Part shown: positions 18,988 through 27,351 of the stretch, one piece after another
How the letters are laid out: the number at the start of each line of letters is the position of its first letter
How positions within the stretch are numbered: the first letter of the stretch is position 1
From: Nocardia alba NBRC 108234
GTDB taxonomy: Bacteria; Actinomycetota; Actinomycetes; Mycobacteriales; Mycobacteriaceae
Length of the DNA stretch: 64,000 nucleotides
NCBI RefSeq assembly: GCF_001612665.1
Contig: NZ_BDAX01000002.1
Location: 434,001 to 498,000, forward strand
Direction of reading: 5' to 3'
Notes under the pieces: model-generated
What the model was told of the DNA's origin: nothing
Seen by the model: the letters and a program-made list of their open reading frames with translations, nothing else
The model's database searches: none
Program-made: the position numbers and the translations under genes

Positions 18988-19185
18988 TTATCCACCCAGA
19001 AAGGCCGTCCACGCGAGCACCGAAGCGGCGAGCGCGTCCTCCCATTCCGGTTTCCGCTCCCCTGGCTCGTTCCGCGAGCCGACAGGCGGAATCAGCGGCC
19101 GATTCGGTGTCCACCGGGCGACCCGGTCCCACCATCGGCGTTCACCCCAGCGGGAATCTCCGCTGCCCATCGCCACCGTCGCCAT
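18988..19185 (-). CDS. Possible small Trp-rich hypothetical protein, 65 residues
   Basis: The 380-base gap between the 59-residue ORF and cbs contains this only candidate. It is basic and tryptophan-rich (SRWGERRWWDRVARWTPN) with a C-terminal WEDALAASVLAWTAFLGG and mostly G/C third positions. The ribosome site is weak and overlapping plus-strand frames are also open, so this may not be a gene. Confidence 0.3.
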   Translation of the reverse strand: MATVAMGSGDSRWGERRWWDRVARWTPNRPLIPPVGSRNEPGERKPEWEDALAASVLAWTAFLGG

Positions 19186-19279
19186 CACCGCACCGCGCAA
19201 GCGTCGGCCGCCGGATACCTACGTCGGCGCCGGACGAAGGCCACTGCCGCCGTCTCGGGCACGGCCCCTCTCGTGCGCC

Positions 19280-20752
19280 TCATGGCGCCTCCGCGCGCGC
19301 GACAGCGGCGACGAACGCCGCGGCGTCGACCCCGCCGACCACCCGGCCTTCGTGCACGATCAGCACCTCACCGTGATAGTCGGCGAGCCGTGTGATCGCG
19401 GCTCCCACCGGCTCGGTGGTGCCGACGAACGCCGGCGGCGGATCCAGGTGTGCGCCGACCGGATCCTCGTCCGCGGCGCCGACGAGCCGAGCCTGCGTCG
19501 CGGTCCCGAGCACCTCGGCGACCACGACCGGTCCCGCGGTCTGCCTGGCCAGGACGACCGGAAGCGACCGACGCGAGGCCAGTTCCGCGCGCACCGACGA
19601 CACGGTCGTCGTCGACGGGAGCAACCGCGCCTCGGCGAGCACCGACGAACCCACCCCGACCGACCGGGCGCCCTCGACCACTCCGAGCGCCGAACCGACC
19701 GTCGGCTCACCGTGCGCCGCGAGCAACGGGAAACCGAACTGCCCGAGCCACCCGTCGTCGAAGTACTTCGACAGGTATCCGCGTCCGGAGTCGGGCGCGA
19801 TCACCACCACCACATCCGTCGGCCCGAGCGAACGAGCCACCCGGAGCGCGGCGGCGATCGACGTGCCCGAGGAACCACCGAGCAGCAGTCCTTCCTCCTT
19901 GGCCAACCGGTGCAGCACCCGCAGCGACTCCCCGTCGGAGATCCGCTCGATCCGGTCGATCACCTCGGTGTGATAGGACAGCGGCCACTCGTCGAGTTCG
20001 GTGTCCGGATGCCGGTAGTGGCCCACCGATTCGACATACCAGGCCCGACCGTCGCCGCCGCCGTACACCGAGGTCTCGGGATCGGCGCCGACGATCACGA
20101 CCCGCCCGTCCGAGGCCTGCTTCAGGAATTCCCCTGCGCCGCTGACGGTTCCGCCCGTGCCGATACCCGCCACGTAGTGGGTGACGGCGCCGCCGGTCTG
20201 CGCCCAGATCTCGGGACCGGTGGTTTCCCGGTGCGCGGCCGGATTGGCCGGGTTGTCGTACTGGCCGGCGAACCACGCGCCGGGGATCTCCTGCGCCAAC
20301 CGCAACCCGACACTGCGCAGGTGCTCGGGGTGCCCGACCGGGCGGCCGCCGGGCGTCACGTGCACCTCGGCGCCGTAGGCCCGCAGCAGCGCGATCTTGT
20401 CGCGGCTGGACTTGTCCGGCACGACCACCACCGTGCGATAGCCACGTGCCGCCGCGATCGCGGCCAACCCGATGCCGGTGTTGCCCGACGTCGCCTCCAC
20501 GACAACCCCACCCGGGCGCAGCTCCCCCGCGGCCTCGGCGGCGTCGAGCATGAACAGCGCCGCCCGATCCTTCACGCTCCCACCGGGATTGAGATATTCG
20601 AGCTTGACGTACACCGTGGCCTCGATACCGTCGGCGATCCGGTTCAACCGGACCAGCGGGGTGTGCCCGACGGCCTGGTCGATGGAGTCGAAGACCGCGG
20701 CGCTACGCGCGCTGCCCGGAAGTACCGCGCCACCCGGCTCGGAATTACTCAT
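19280..20752 (-). CDS. cbs: Cystathionine beta-synthase with C-terminal CBS domains
   Basis: 490 residues. PLP-dependent fold type II: the lysine is Lys61 in GGSVKDR, the substrate loop is TSGNTG, and the phosphate-binding loop is GIGTGGTVSG. The catalytic domain ends near residue 330 and is followed by two divergent CBS modules (about 365-490). It condenses serine with homocysteine to cystathionine in reverse transsulfuration, although cysteine synthase side activity is common in this fold. The ATG at 20752 matches the family N-terminus (FDSIDQAVGHTPLVRL follows). It is divergent from the IclR gene and neighbours the sulfonate operon, consistent with a sulfur role. Confidence 0.92.
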   Translation of the reverse strand: MSNSEPGGAVLPGSARSAAVFDSIDQAVGHTPLVRLNRIADGIEATVYVKLEYLNPGGSVKDRAALFMLDAAEAAGELRPGGVVVEATSGNTGIGLAAIAAARGYRTVVVVPDKSSRDKIALLRAYGAEVHVTPGGRPVGHPEHLRSVGLRLAQEIPGAWFAGQYDNPANPAAHRETTGPEIWAQTGGAVTHYVAGIGTGGTVSGAGEFLKQASDGRVVIVGADPETSVYGGGDGRAWYVESVGHYRHPDTELDEWPLSYHTEVIDRIERISDGESLRVLHRLAKEEGLLLGGSSGTSIAAALRVARSLGPTDVVVVIAPDSGRGYLSKYFDDGWLGQFGFPLLAAHGEPTVGSALGVVEGARSVGVGSSVLAEARLLPSTTTVSSVRAELASRRSLPVVLARQTAGPVVVAEVLGTATQARLVGAADEDPVGAHLDPPPAFVGTTEPVGAAITRLADYHGEVLIVHEGRVVGGVDAAAFVAAVARAEAP

Positions 20753-20963
20753 CGAAAACCTCGTTCTCCGCACACGATTCGGCGCGGACCCTCCGCCGCG
20801 CGTGCTTGCTCCAGATTCCCCGCAACCACAGCGCATCGACAGGTTTGTTCTCAGCCCGATTCGATCGAGGCCTCGCGAATTACTCGCACCCGTGCGCCGA
20901 ATCATTGCGCCTGGATAGCGCGATGGCGATAGTTCTCGGCACGTCGTCGAGTAGGAGGCCGCC

Positions 20964-21704
20964 ATGACCGCGACCGAACCACCCCGTTCCGGCGCACAAG
21001 CCGTCGACCGTGCCGTGTACGTGTTGAACTGCTTTCAGGGCGGCGACCCCGAATTGTCGCTCAGCGAATTGGCGCAGCGGGCGGGGCTGCCGGTGAGTAC
21101 CACCTTCCGGCTGGCGCAGGCACTGGTGCGCGGCAGGCTGCTGGAGCAGGACCCGGCGACCGACCGCTACCGGATCGGGCACGGGCTGGCCTGCCTGGCC
21201 CGTCCCGCGCTGTCGCGCCTGGGACTCGACGACGCGGCGCCGCACCTGTACGCACTGGCCGCGGGCATCAAGATCACCGTCAGCCTCAGTGTCGCCGATG
21301 CCGACGAGGCCCTCACAGTCTTCCAGGCTCGACCCCCGATCCACTTCTGTCACAACCAGATTCCGCGGGAGCGCAGACCGTTGAGCACCAGCGCCGTCGG
21401 CCATGCATTGCTCGCGCACACCACGGCGGGACTCGACCGCGGCAACAGCGAACTGTTCGACACCATCCGCCGCCGCGGGTTCGCCACCGAGGAGATCGAC
21501 AGCGACGAACCGATCCGCGCGATCGCCGTTCCGGTGCTCGGGCCGGATCGCCAGGTGTGGGGCGCGATCGGGGTGCAGGCGCGCGCGGTGCGCCTCGATC
21601 GCGATCTGGTTCGCGCCGTACTGCCCGCCATTCACCAGATCGCGGTGCGCATCGGCCCCTATTTCCATACCGCAGCCGCAGGTGAGGGATTCGACGCACC
21701 ATGA
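20964..21704 (+). CDS. IclR-family transcriptional regulator of the sulfur block
   Basis: 246 residues. The N-terminal winged helix-turn-helix is QAVDRAVYVLNCFQ followed by LSLSELAQRAGLPVSTTFRLAQAL, and the IclR ligand domain follows with STSAVGHALLAH and a late IAVPVLGPDRQVWGAIGVQ. GGAGG precedes the ATG. Its position between cbs and the Ssu-type operon suggests it controls one or both in response to a sulfur-related effector; the ligand is unknown. Confidence 0.87.
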   Translation: MTATEPPRSGAQAVDRAVYVLNCFQGGDPELSLSELAQRAGLPVSTTFRLAQALVRGRLLEQDPATDRYRIGHGLACLARPALSRLGLDDAAPHLYALAAGIKITVSLSVADADEALTVFQARPPIHFCHNQIPRERRPLSTSAVGHALLAHTTAGLDRGNSELFDTIRRRGFATEEIDSDEPIRAIAVPVLGPDRQVWGAIGVQARAVRLDRDLVRAVLPAIHQIAVRIGPYFHTAAAGEGFDAP

Positions 21705-21806
21705 TTTTCACGATGTGGAAACAGTATTGCCGAGATATTATCTGTTGACGCATTATTGAATCGAGGCGGCGTTCCCAACGCCGATCCCTTTCACGAAAGT
21801 CACATC

Positions 21807-21884
21807 ATGATCGAATCCCCCGCGCTCGTCCGCCGTCGTACGGTGGACTTGATGCGCCTGTCCCCCGGATTCTGTCGCAGCTGA
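21807..21884 (+). CDS. Cysteine-containing leader peptide (25 residues) upstream of the Ssu-type operon
   Basis: A 26-codon ORF beginning ATGATC and ending TGTCGCAGCTGA. The peptide core RRRTVDLMRL followed by a single C-terminal Cys (FCRS) matches the pattern of short actinobacterial leader peptides found before sulfur-assimilation operons (Arg-rich, xDLxR, then S-x-x-C-R). Such leaders are thought to sense cysteine supply by ribosome stalling at the Cys codon. It ends 147 bases before the substrate-binding protein gene, with a hairpin between them (21971-22012). Confidence 0.72.
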   Translation: MIESPALVRRRTVDLMRLSPGFCRS

Positions 21885-21970
21885 AATAGCGGCGACATTC
21901 TTCCGTCGTCGAACTCCGCCTTCTCTCATACCCACCCGTTCAATCCGTCCCCTTCGTGTGCGGATCGTCG

Positions 21971-22012
21971 CGGCGTGGCCCGTTGTGGCCCGCCGCGTGC
22001 TCCGCCACGCCG
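21971..22012 (+). promoter_or_regulatory. Hairpin between leader peptide and transporter gene
   Basis: Arms CGGCGTGGC (21971-21979) and GCCACGCCG (22004-22012) pair perfectly over 9 bp, ending 19 bases before the next ATG. It could act as an attenuator or hide the ribosome site, and would fit leader-peptide control. There is no U-tract, so it does not look like an intrinsic terminator. Confidence 0.4.
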
Positions 22013-22031
22013 TCGAAAGAATTCGCGAACC

Positions 22032-23114
22032 ATGCTGTCCACTACCTTCCGACGACGTCCGCTGCGTGCGCTCGCCGCCGCGCTCGTCGCCCCCGCCGTC
22101 CTCGCGGTCCTCACCGCGTGCGGCGGCACCGATGCGCCGACGACCGCCGACGGCAAAACCGTCCTGCGTTACCAGGGACAGACCGGACAGGTCACGCCGT
22201 TCGAGCTCGCTGACAACCTGGGCTACTTCACCAAGATCAGCTTTCAGTGGGAGGGCGACACCACCAGCGGCCCGGCCAATATCCAGGCGGCCGCCACCAA
22301 ACAGGTCGAATTCGGCAGCGCGTTCAACGGCGCGGTGGTCAAGCTCGCCGCGGGTGGTGCGCCGGTCCAGGCGGTGCTGAGCTCCTACGGCTCCGATGCC
22401 AAGTCGTTCACCGGCTATTTCGTGCGCGACGACTCCCCTATCACCAGTGCCCGTGACCTGATCGGCAAGAAGGTCGGCGTCAACACCCTCGGCGCGCACC
22501 ACGAATTCGTCACCCGCGAATGGCTGCACCAGCAGGGGCTCAGCGAGGCCGAGATCAAGCAGGTCCAGCTGATCGTGGTGCCGCCGGTGAACACCGAGGA
22601 GGCGCTGCGCAGCGGTCAGATCGACGTCGGCGCGCTCAACAGCGTGTACCGCGAGACCGCGGTCGGCCGCGGCGGCCTGCACCCGCTGTTCACCGACACC
22701 GGAATCTTCGGTGAATTCGATTACGGCACTTACGTTTTCCGCAAGGACTACATCGCCCAGAACCCCGAGGCCGTCAAGGACTTCGTGCAGGGCACCGCAC
22801 GGGCGACCCGGTGGCTGCAACTCACGCCGCGCGACGAGGTCGTCGCGAAGTTCACCGAGATCATCAACAAGCGCGGACGCAACGAGAATCTCAAGCTGCT
22901 CGACTACTGGCGCAGCCTCGGCATTCCGGTGCCCGGAGCGGTGATCGCGGACAAGGAGATCCAGATCTGGATCGATTGGCTCGAGCGCAACGGTGAGCTG
23001 CCCAAGGGCAAGATCATCGCCAAGGACCTGTTCACCAACAAGGACAACCCTTACGCCAACGGCACCTACCAGCCGACCAGCGGTCCGACCGGAGAGGTGG
23101 TGGCCGCGAAATGA
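22032..23114 (+). CDS. ssuA: Sulfonate/nitrate-type ABC transporter substrate-binding lipoprotein
   Basis: 360 residues. A basic, hydrophobic signal ends in the lipobox LTAC, so it is a membrane-anchored lipoprotein. The body matches the SsuA/NrtA/TauA (NMT1-like) family: ELADNLGYF, ANIQAAATKQVEFGSAFNGAVVKLAAGG, and the KVGVNTLGAHHEFVT domain-crossing segment. It delivers an organosulfur compound, probably a sulfonate or sulfate ester, to the SsuB/SsuC-like partners. The ATG at 22032 is chosen because the signal peptide starts there. The stop overlaps the ATPase start (ATGA). The symbol is by family and context; the substrate is unproven. Confidence 0.82.
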   Translation: MLSTTFRRRPLRALAAALVAPAVLAVLTACGGTDAPTTADGKTVLRYQGQTGQVTPFELADNLGYFTKISFQWEGDTTSGPANIQAAATKQVEFGSAFNGAVVKLAAGGAPVQAVLSSYGSDAKSFTGYFVRDDSPITSARDLIGKKVGVNTLGAHHEFVTREWLHQQGLSEAEIKQVQLIVVPPVNTEEALRSGQIDVGALNSVYRETAVGRGGLHPLFTDTGIFGEFDYGTYVFRKDYIAQNPEAVKDFVQGTARATRWLQLTPRDEVVAKFTEIINKRGRNENLKLLDYWRSLGIPVPGAVIADKEIQIWIDWLERNGELPKGKIIAKDLFTNKDNPYANGTYQPTSGPTGEVVAAK

Positions 23115-23974
23115 CCGCCACCCCAGCCAAACTCGCGCTGCGCTCGGTGAGCAAGCAGTTTCCCGTGCGCGGCACCGACGAGAAGTTCACCGCGATCGAA
23201 GACATCTCCATCGAGGTCGAAGCGGGCGAGTTCCTCGTCCTGGTCGGGCCCAGCGGCTCCGGCAAATCCACGCTGCTCGATCTGCTCGGCGGACTGAGCA
23301 AACCCAGCTCCGGACAGATCCTGCTCGACGGCGCCCCGATCACCGGTCCGGGCCTGGACCGTGGCGTGGTGTTCCAGCAATACGCGCTGCTGCCGTGGCG
23401 CACCGCCCGCGCCAACATCCAGTTCGGCCTCGAAGCCAAAGGCATCGCACGCAAAGAACGCAAGGCGATCGCCGAGCACTACCTGGAACTGGTCGGCCTG
23501 GCCGGCTTCGGTGACCGATACCCACACGAATTGTCCGGCGGCATGAAGCAGCGGGTGGCGATCGCCCGCAGCCTGGCCTTCGACCCCGAAGTGCTGCTGA
23601 TGGACGAGCCGTTCGCCGCACTCGACGCGCAGACCAGGGAGTCGCTGCAGGACGAACTCCTGCGGATCTGGCGCGCCACCGGCAAGACCATCCTGTTCAT
23701 CACCCACGGCATCGACGAAGCGGTGTACCTGGGCCAGCGCGTCGCGGTGCTCACCTCACGCCCCGGCCGGGTGAAGGCCGTGATCGACATCGACATCGAG
23801 CGCGGTGGCGATATCGACCTCCGCTCCAGCGAACAGTTCCGTGACTACCGCCATCGGATCTGGACCGAACTACGCAGCGAGGTGAGCCGGGCCCAGCGCC
23901 TGGAACTCGCCGCCGACGACAGCACGGCCGCCGACGCGGTCGCGTCCACCGACAGGAGTCCCGCCCATGTCTAG
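23111..23974 (+). CDS. ssuB: SsuB/TauB-type ABC transporter ATPase
   Basis: 287 residues. Walker A is GPSGSGKST, the Q-loop is VVFQQYALLPWRT, the signature is LSGGMKQRVAIAR, Walker B is VLLMDEPFAALD, and the H-loop is FITHGIDEAVYLGQR. The QQYALLPWRT sequence is typical of the taurine/sulfonate/nitrate family. It overlaps the upstream gene by four bases and the permease gene by eight, so the three transporter genes form one unit. Confidence 0.9.
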   Translation: MTATPAKLALRSVSKQFPVRGTDEKFTAIEDISIEVEAGEFLVLVGPSGSGKSTLLDLLGGLSKPSSGQILLDGAPITGPGLDRGVVFQQYALLPWRTARANIQFGLEAKGIARKERKAIAEHYLELVGLAGFGDRYPHELSGGMKQRVAIARSLAFDPEVLLMDEPFAALDAQTRESLQDELLRIWRATGKTILFITHGIDEAVYLGQRVAVLTSRPGRVKAVIDIDIERGGDIDLRSSEQFRDYRHRIWTELRSEVSRAQRLELAADDSTAADAVASTDRSPAHV

Positions 23975-24860
23975 CGCTGTCCCCCTGCTCGTCCGTCCCG
24001 TCGAGGCCCCCGCCGCACCGGCCGCATCCGCGCGAACACCCACCGCGCCGCCCGCCGCTCGCTCCGCGCTCGCCCGCACGATCCGCTCGGCGGGCAGCGC
24101 CGCGCTTCGCGTCGCCAAGCCGCTGCTCGCCTTCGTCCTGCTACTCGGCGTGTGGGAGCTGGCGCCCCGGTTCGGCCTGGTCGACGAGGTGTTCCTGCCG
24201 CCGTTCTCCACGGTGGTCCAGGCCTTCGTCGAGCTGGCGGGCAACGGTCAGCTGGCCGAACACACCTCGGCGAGCCTGACCCGGTCGGTCACCGGCTTCT
24301 CCATCGCCCTGGTGATCGCCGTCCCGGTCGGTATCGCCATCGCCTGGTACAAGCCGGTGTCGGATTTCATCAATCCGGTGCTCGAACTGTTCCGCAACAC
24401 CGCCGCGCTCGCGCTGCTGCCGGTGTTCGTGCTGATCCTCGGCATCGGCGAGACGTCGAAGATCGCGCTGATCGGCTACGCCACGTTCTTCCCGATCCTG
24501 CTCAACACCATCACCGGTGTCCGCACCGTCGACCCGCTGCTGGTGAAATCGGCGGTATCGCTGGGCTTCTCACCGTTGCGGTTGTTCCAGAAGGTGATCC
24601 TGCCTGCGGCGATCCCGTCCATCTTCACCGGTATTCGGATGGCCGCGGCGGGCTCGATCCTGGTCCTCATCGCCGCCGAGATGATCGGCGCGCGAGCCGG
24701 TTTGGGCTATCTCATCACCGCCGCGCAGCAGAACTTCCAGATTCCGCAGATGTACGCGGGGATCGTGGCGATCTCGCTGATCGGTCTCGGTTTCAACTTC
24801 GCCCTCGTCGCCCTGGAACGCCGCCTCTCGCGCTGGCGCACCTCACCGACCAACGCCTGA
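23967..24860 (+). CDS. ssuC: SsuC-type ABC transporter permease
   Basis: 297 residues with six hydrophobic helices after a Pro/Ala-rich N-terminus. The cytoplasmic EAA-type loop reads KSAVSLGFSPLRLFQKVILPAAIPSIFTG and is the ATPase docking site. AGGAG precedes the ATG, which lies inside the end of ssuB. It works with the two preceding genes in organosulfur import. Confidence 0.9.
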   Translation: MSSAVPLLVRPVEAPAAPAASARTPTAPPAARSALARTIRSAGSAALRVAKPLLAFVLLLGVWELAPRFGLVDEVFLPPFSTVVQAFVELAGNGQLAEHTSASLTRSVTGFSIALVIAVPVGIAIAWYKPVSDFINPVLELFRNTAALALLPVFVLILGIGETSKIALIGYATFFPILLNTITGVRTVDPLLVKSAVSLGFSPLRLFQKVILPAAIPSIFTGIRMAAAGSILVLIAAEMIGARAGLGYLITAAQQNFQIPQMYAGIVAISLIGLGFNFALVALERRLSRWRTSPTNA

Positions 24861-24873
24861 TCAGGAGATCACC

Positions 24874-26214
24874 ATGGCTCGCAAGACTTTCCACCTGAAC
24901 GCCTTCCTGATGGGCGTCGGTCACCACGAGGCCGCGTGGCGCCATCCCCGCACCGACGAACAGCGTGTGCTCGACGTGCGCCACTTCCAGGAGCTGGCCC
25001 GCATCGCCGAACGCGGCAAGCTCGACTCGGTCTTCTTCGCCGACAACCTCGCCGTGGGACCGCGGATCGAACGCAACACCCTCACAGTGTTCGAACCGAT
25101 CACGCTGCTGTCGGCGATCGCCGCGGTCACCGAGCGGATCGGCCTGATCGCCACCGCGTCGACCAGCTACAACGAACCGTTCAATCTCGCGCGCAAGTTC
25201 GCCTCGCTCGACCACATCAGTGCCGGCCGCGCCGGGTGGAACATCGTGACCTCCGGCAATGTCGACGAGGCCTACAACTTCGGGCTCGACGCGATTCCCG
25301 AGCACGCCCGCCGCTACGAACGGGCCGAGGAGTTCGTCGAGGTGGCGCTGGCGCTGTGGGACAGCTGGGAAGCCGAGGCGATCGTGCTCGACACCGAGAC
25401 CGGCGTCTTCGCCGACCCGACCCGGGTCCACACCCTCGACTACGCCGGCGAGCGCTTCCGCGTGCGCGGCCCGCTCAACTCACCGCGCGGACCGCAGGGC
25501 AGGCCGCTGCTGGTGCAGGCCGGATCCTCGGAATCGGGCAAGGAGTTCGCCGCCCACCGTGCCGAAGCTGTGTTCACCGCCCAGCGCACCCTCGACGAGG
25601 GCGTGCGGTTCTACCGCGATCTCAAGTCGCGCCTGGCGAAATACGGTCGCGCACAAGACGACTTGAAGGTGCTGCCGGGTCTGGTGCCGTTCATCGCCGA
25701 CACCGTCGAGGAGGCCAGGGCGCTCGAGCAGGAGTTCACCGATCTGATCTCGCCCGATTACGCCCTGCGCCAGCTCTCCTCGATGCTCGGCGTCGACCTC
25801 ACCGCGCATGCGCTGGACGCGCCGTTGCCACCGCTGCCCGCCGAGAGCGAGATCGAGGGCGGCAAGAGCCGGTTCACACTGGTCAAGGAGCTGGCCGAGA
25901 ACGAGGACCTCACAGTGCGCCAGCTCATCGGCAAGCTGGGCGGCGGTCGCGGGCACCGCACCTTCGCAGGCACCCCCGAACAGGTGGCCGACGAGCTGCA
26001 GAGCTGGTTCGAGGCGGGCGCGGCCGACGGGTTCAACATCATGGCGCCCTACCTGCCCGGTGGCCTCGCGGATTTCGTCGACCGCGTAGTGCCGATCCTG
26101 CAGGAACGCGGACTGTTCCGCACCGACTACGAATCCACCACGCTGCGCGGCCATTACGGCCTCGACCCGGTGGAAAGCCAATTCGCCGAACAGGATTCAC
26201 GGGTGAGCGCCTGA
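24874..26214 (+). CDS. FMN-dependent monooxygenase of the NtaA/SnaA/DszA group
   Basis: 446 residues of the bacterial luciferase-like superfamily. NtaA/DszA-type landmarks are LNAFLMGVGHHEAAWRHP at the N-terminus, ARIAERGKLDSVFFADN, ATASTSYNEPFNLARKFASLDHISAGRAGWNIVTS (conserved) and a YERAEEFVEV block. These enzymes use reduced FMN from a separate reductase to cleave C-S or C-N bonds. In this operon the likely job is desulfonation or oxidation of the imported organosulfur compound. AGGAG lies upstream. No flavin reductase is encoded in the operon; the only one in the window is at 59497. Confidence 0.85.
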   Translation: MARKTFHLNAFLMGVGHHEAAWRHPRTDEQRVLDVRHFQELARIAERGKLDSVFFADNLAVGPRIERNTLTVFEPITLLSAIAAVTERIGLIATASTSYNEPFNLARKFASLDHISAGRAGWNIVTSGNVDEAYNFGLDAIPEHARRYERAEEFVEVALALWDSWEAEAIVLDTETGVFADPTRVHTLDYAGERFRVRGPLNSPRGPQGRPLLVQAGSSESGKEFAAHRAEAVFTAQRTLDEGVRFYRDLKSRLAKYGRAQDDLKVLPGLVPFIADTVEEARALEQEFTDLISPDYALRQLSSMLGVDLTAHALDAPLPPLPAESEIEGGKSRFTLVKELAENEDLTVRQLIGKLGGGRGHRTFAGTPEQVADELQSWFEAGAADGFNIMAPYLPGGLADFVDRVVPILQERGLFRTDYESTTLRGHYGLDPVESQFAEQDSRVSA

Positions 26215-26276
26215 TGCGAGCGCGCCGACTCGACATCGAGTTCATGCGGGTGGTGAGCAGCGCCTGTCCGGGGTGA
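26214..26276 (+). CDS. Second cysteine-containing leader peptide (20 residues), before tauD
   Basis: A 21-codon ORF whose ATG overlaps the monooxygenase stop (TGATG). The peptide reads RARRLDIEFMRVVSSAC then PG, matching the Arg-rich, xDxxxMRVxSxxC pattern of sulfur leader peptides and resembling the ORF at 21807. It ends 46 bases before the dioxygenase start. An internal leader would let the downstream gene be tuned separately by cysteine supply. Conservation of the pattern at two places in one operon makes chance unlikely. Confidence 0.7.
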   Translation: MRARRLDIEFMRVVSSACPG

Positions 26277-26322
26277 GCCCGCCCGCGTCCCCGCACCAGA
26301 CTTCTCCCGAAGGACCACCGAC

Positions 26323-27258
26323 ATGACCACCATCGAAAGCCCCCGCGTCGTCACCGCGCTCGAGATCACCCCCGTCGCGGGCCACATCGGCGCCGAGGTG
26401 ACCGGCGTAGACCTGCGTGAGGAACTCGCCGCCGCCCAGGTCGACGAGCTCACCGCGGCGCTGCATCGCCACAAGGTGCTGTTCTTCCGCGATCAGCAGA
26501 TCGGACACACCGAACAGATCGCGTTCTCCCGTCGTTTCGGCGCCGTCACCCCGTCGCATCCCTACGACGACGACGCGCCCACCGAGCACCCGGAGATCCT
26601 GGCGGTCGACAGTCGCCTCTACGAGAAGAAGTTCGGCCGCAAGAAGTTCAGCTACACCAACCAGTGGCACACCGATGTCTCGCCGCTGATCAACCCGCCC
26701 GCGGCCTCGATCCTGCGGGCCGAGATCGCGCCGGAGACCGGCGGCGACACCCAGTGGACAAACCTTGCCGCGGCCTACGCCGGCCTGCCGGAATCGCTGC
26801 GCACCTTCCTCGACGGCCTGCGCGCCGAACATCGCTTCGGCGGCCGGATCCCGCCGTGGGAGGCAGGCAGCGAATACGCCCGCAAGATCGCCGCCGCGCC
26901 GCTGGTGACCGAACACCCCGTCGTGCGCGTCCACCCGGTGACCGGTGAGCGCGTGCTGTTCGTCAACCCCGGCTTCACCACCAGGATCCTGGGGCTCACC
27001 CCGCCGCAGAGCGATGCCCTGTTGCAACTGCTCTTCGACGAGATCTCCCATCCCGCCTACACCGTCCGCTTCCGCTGGACCAAGGGCAGCATCGCGTTCT
27101 GGGACAACCGCGCCACCGCGCATCTGGCCCCCAGCGACCTCGACCACCTCGACGTCACCCGGGTCCTCTACCGCACCACCCTCGAGGGCGACATCCCCGT
27201 CGGCGTCGACGGCCGGTCCTCCACCCCGATCGCCGGCGCGAAGTTCACCGGCGCCTGA
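26323..27258 (+). CDS. tauD: TauD-type Fe(II)/2-oxoglutarate-dependent dioxygenase
   Basis: 311 residues. The iron ligands are His116 and Asp118 in NQWHTDVS and the distal His267 in RATAHLAP. The 2-oxoglutarate-binding Arg is Arg280 in DVTRVLYR. TauD and AtsK relatives hydroxylate the carbon next to a sulfonate or sulfate ester, releasing sulfite or sulfate. AAGGA precedes the ATG. A strong hairpin follows the gene at 27265. The symbol reflects the family; the preferred substrate may be another sulfonate or an alkyl sulfate. Confidence 0.87.
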   Translation: MTTIESPRVVTALEITPVAGHIGAEVTGVDLREELAAAQVDELTAALHRHKVLFFRDQQIGHTEQIAFSRRFGAVTPSHPYDDDAPTEHPEILAVDSRLYEKKFGRKKFSYTNQWHTDVSPLINPPAASILRAEIAPETGGDTQWTNLAAAYAGLPESLRTFLDGLRAEHRFGGRIPPWEAGSEYARKIAAAPLVTEHPVVRVHPVTGERVLFVNPGFTTRILGLTPPQSDALLQLLFDEISHPAYTVRFRWTKGSIAFWDNRATAHLAPSDLDHLDVTRVLYRTTLEGDIPVGVDGRSSTPIAGAKFTGA

Positions 27259-27264
27259 GAACCC

Positions 27265-27301
27265 GATGCGGCGCCCGCCCTTTCGCGGCGGGCGCCGCAT
27301 C
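27265..27301 (+). terminator. Strong hairpin after tauD
   Basis: Perfect 15-bp arms (27265-27279 and 27287-27301, starting GATGCGGCG and ending CGCCGCATC) with a 7-base loop, beginning 6 bases after the tauD stop. There is no U-run, as is usual for high-GC actinobacterial terminators. It may separate or attenuate transcription of the flavoprotein/ferredoxin pair. Confidence 0.7.
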
Positions 27302-27351
27302 CCCCGGCCGTCGGTGGCCACTACCTCCCTACGCGACACACAGGAGCACAC

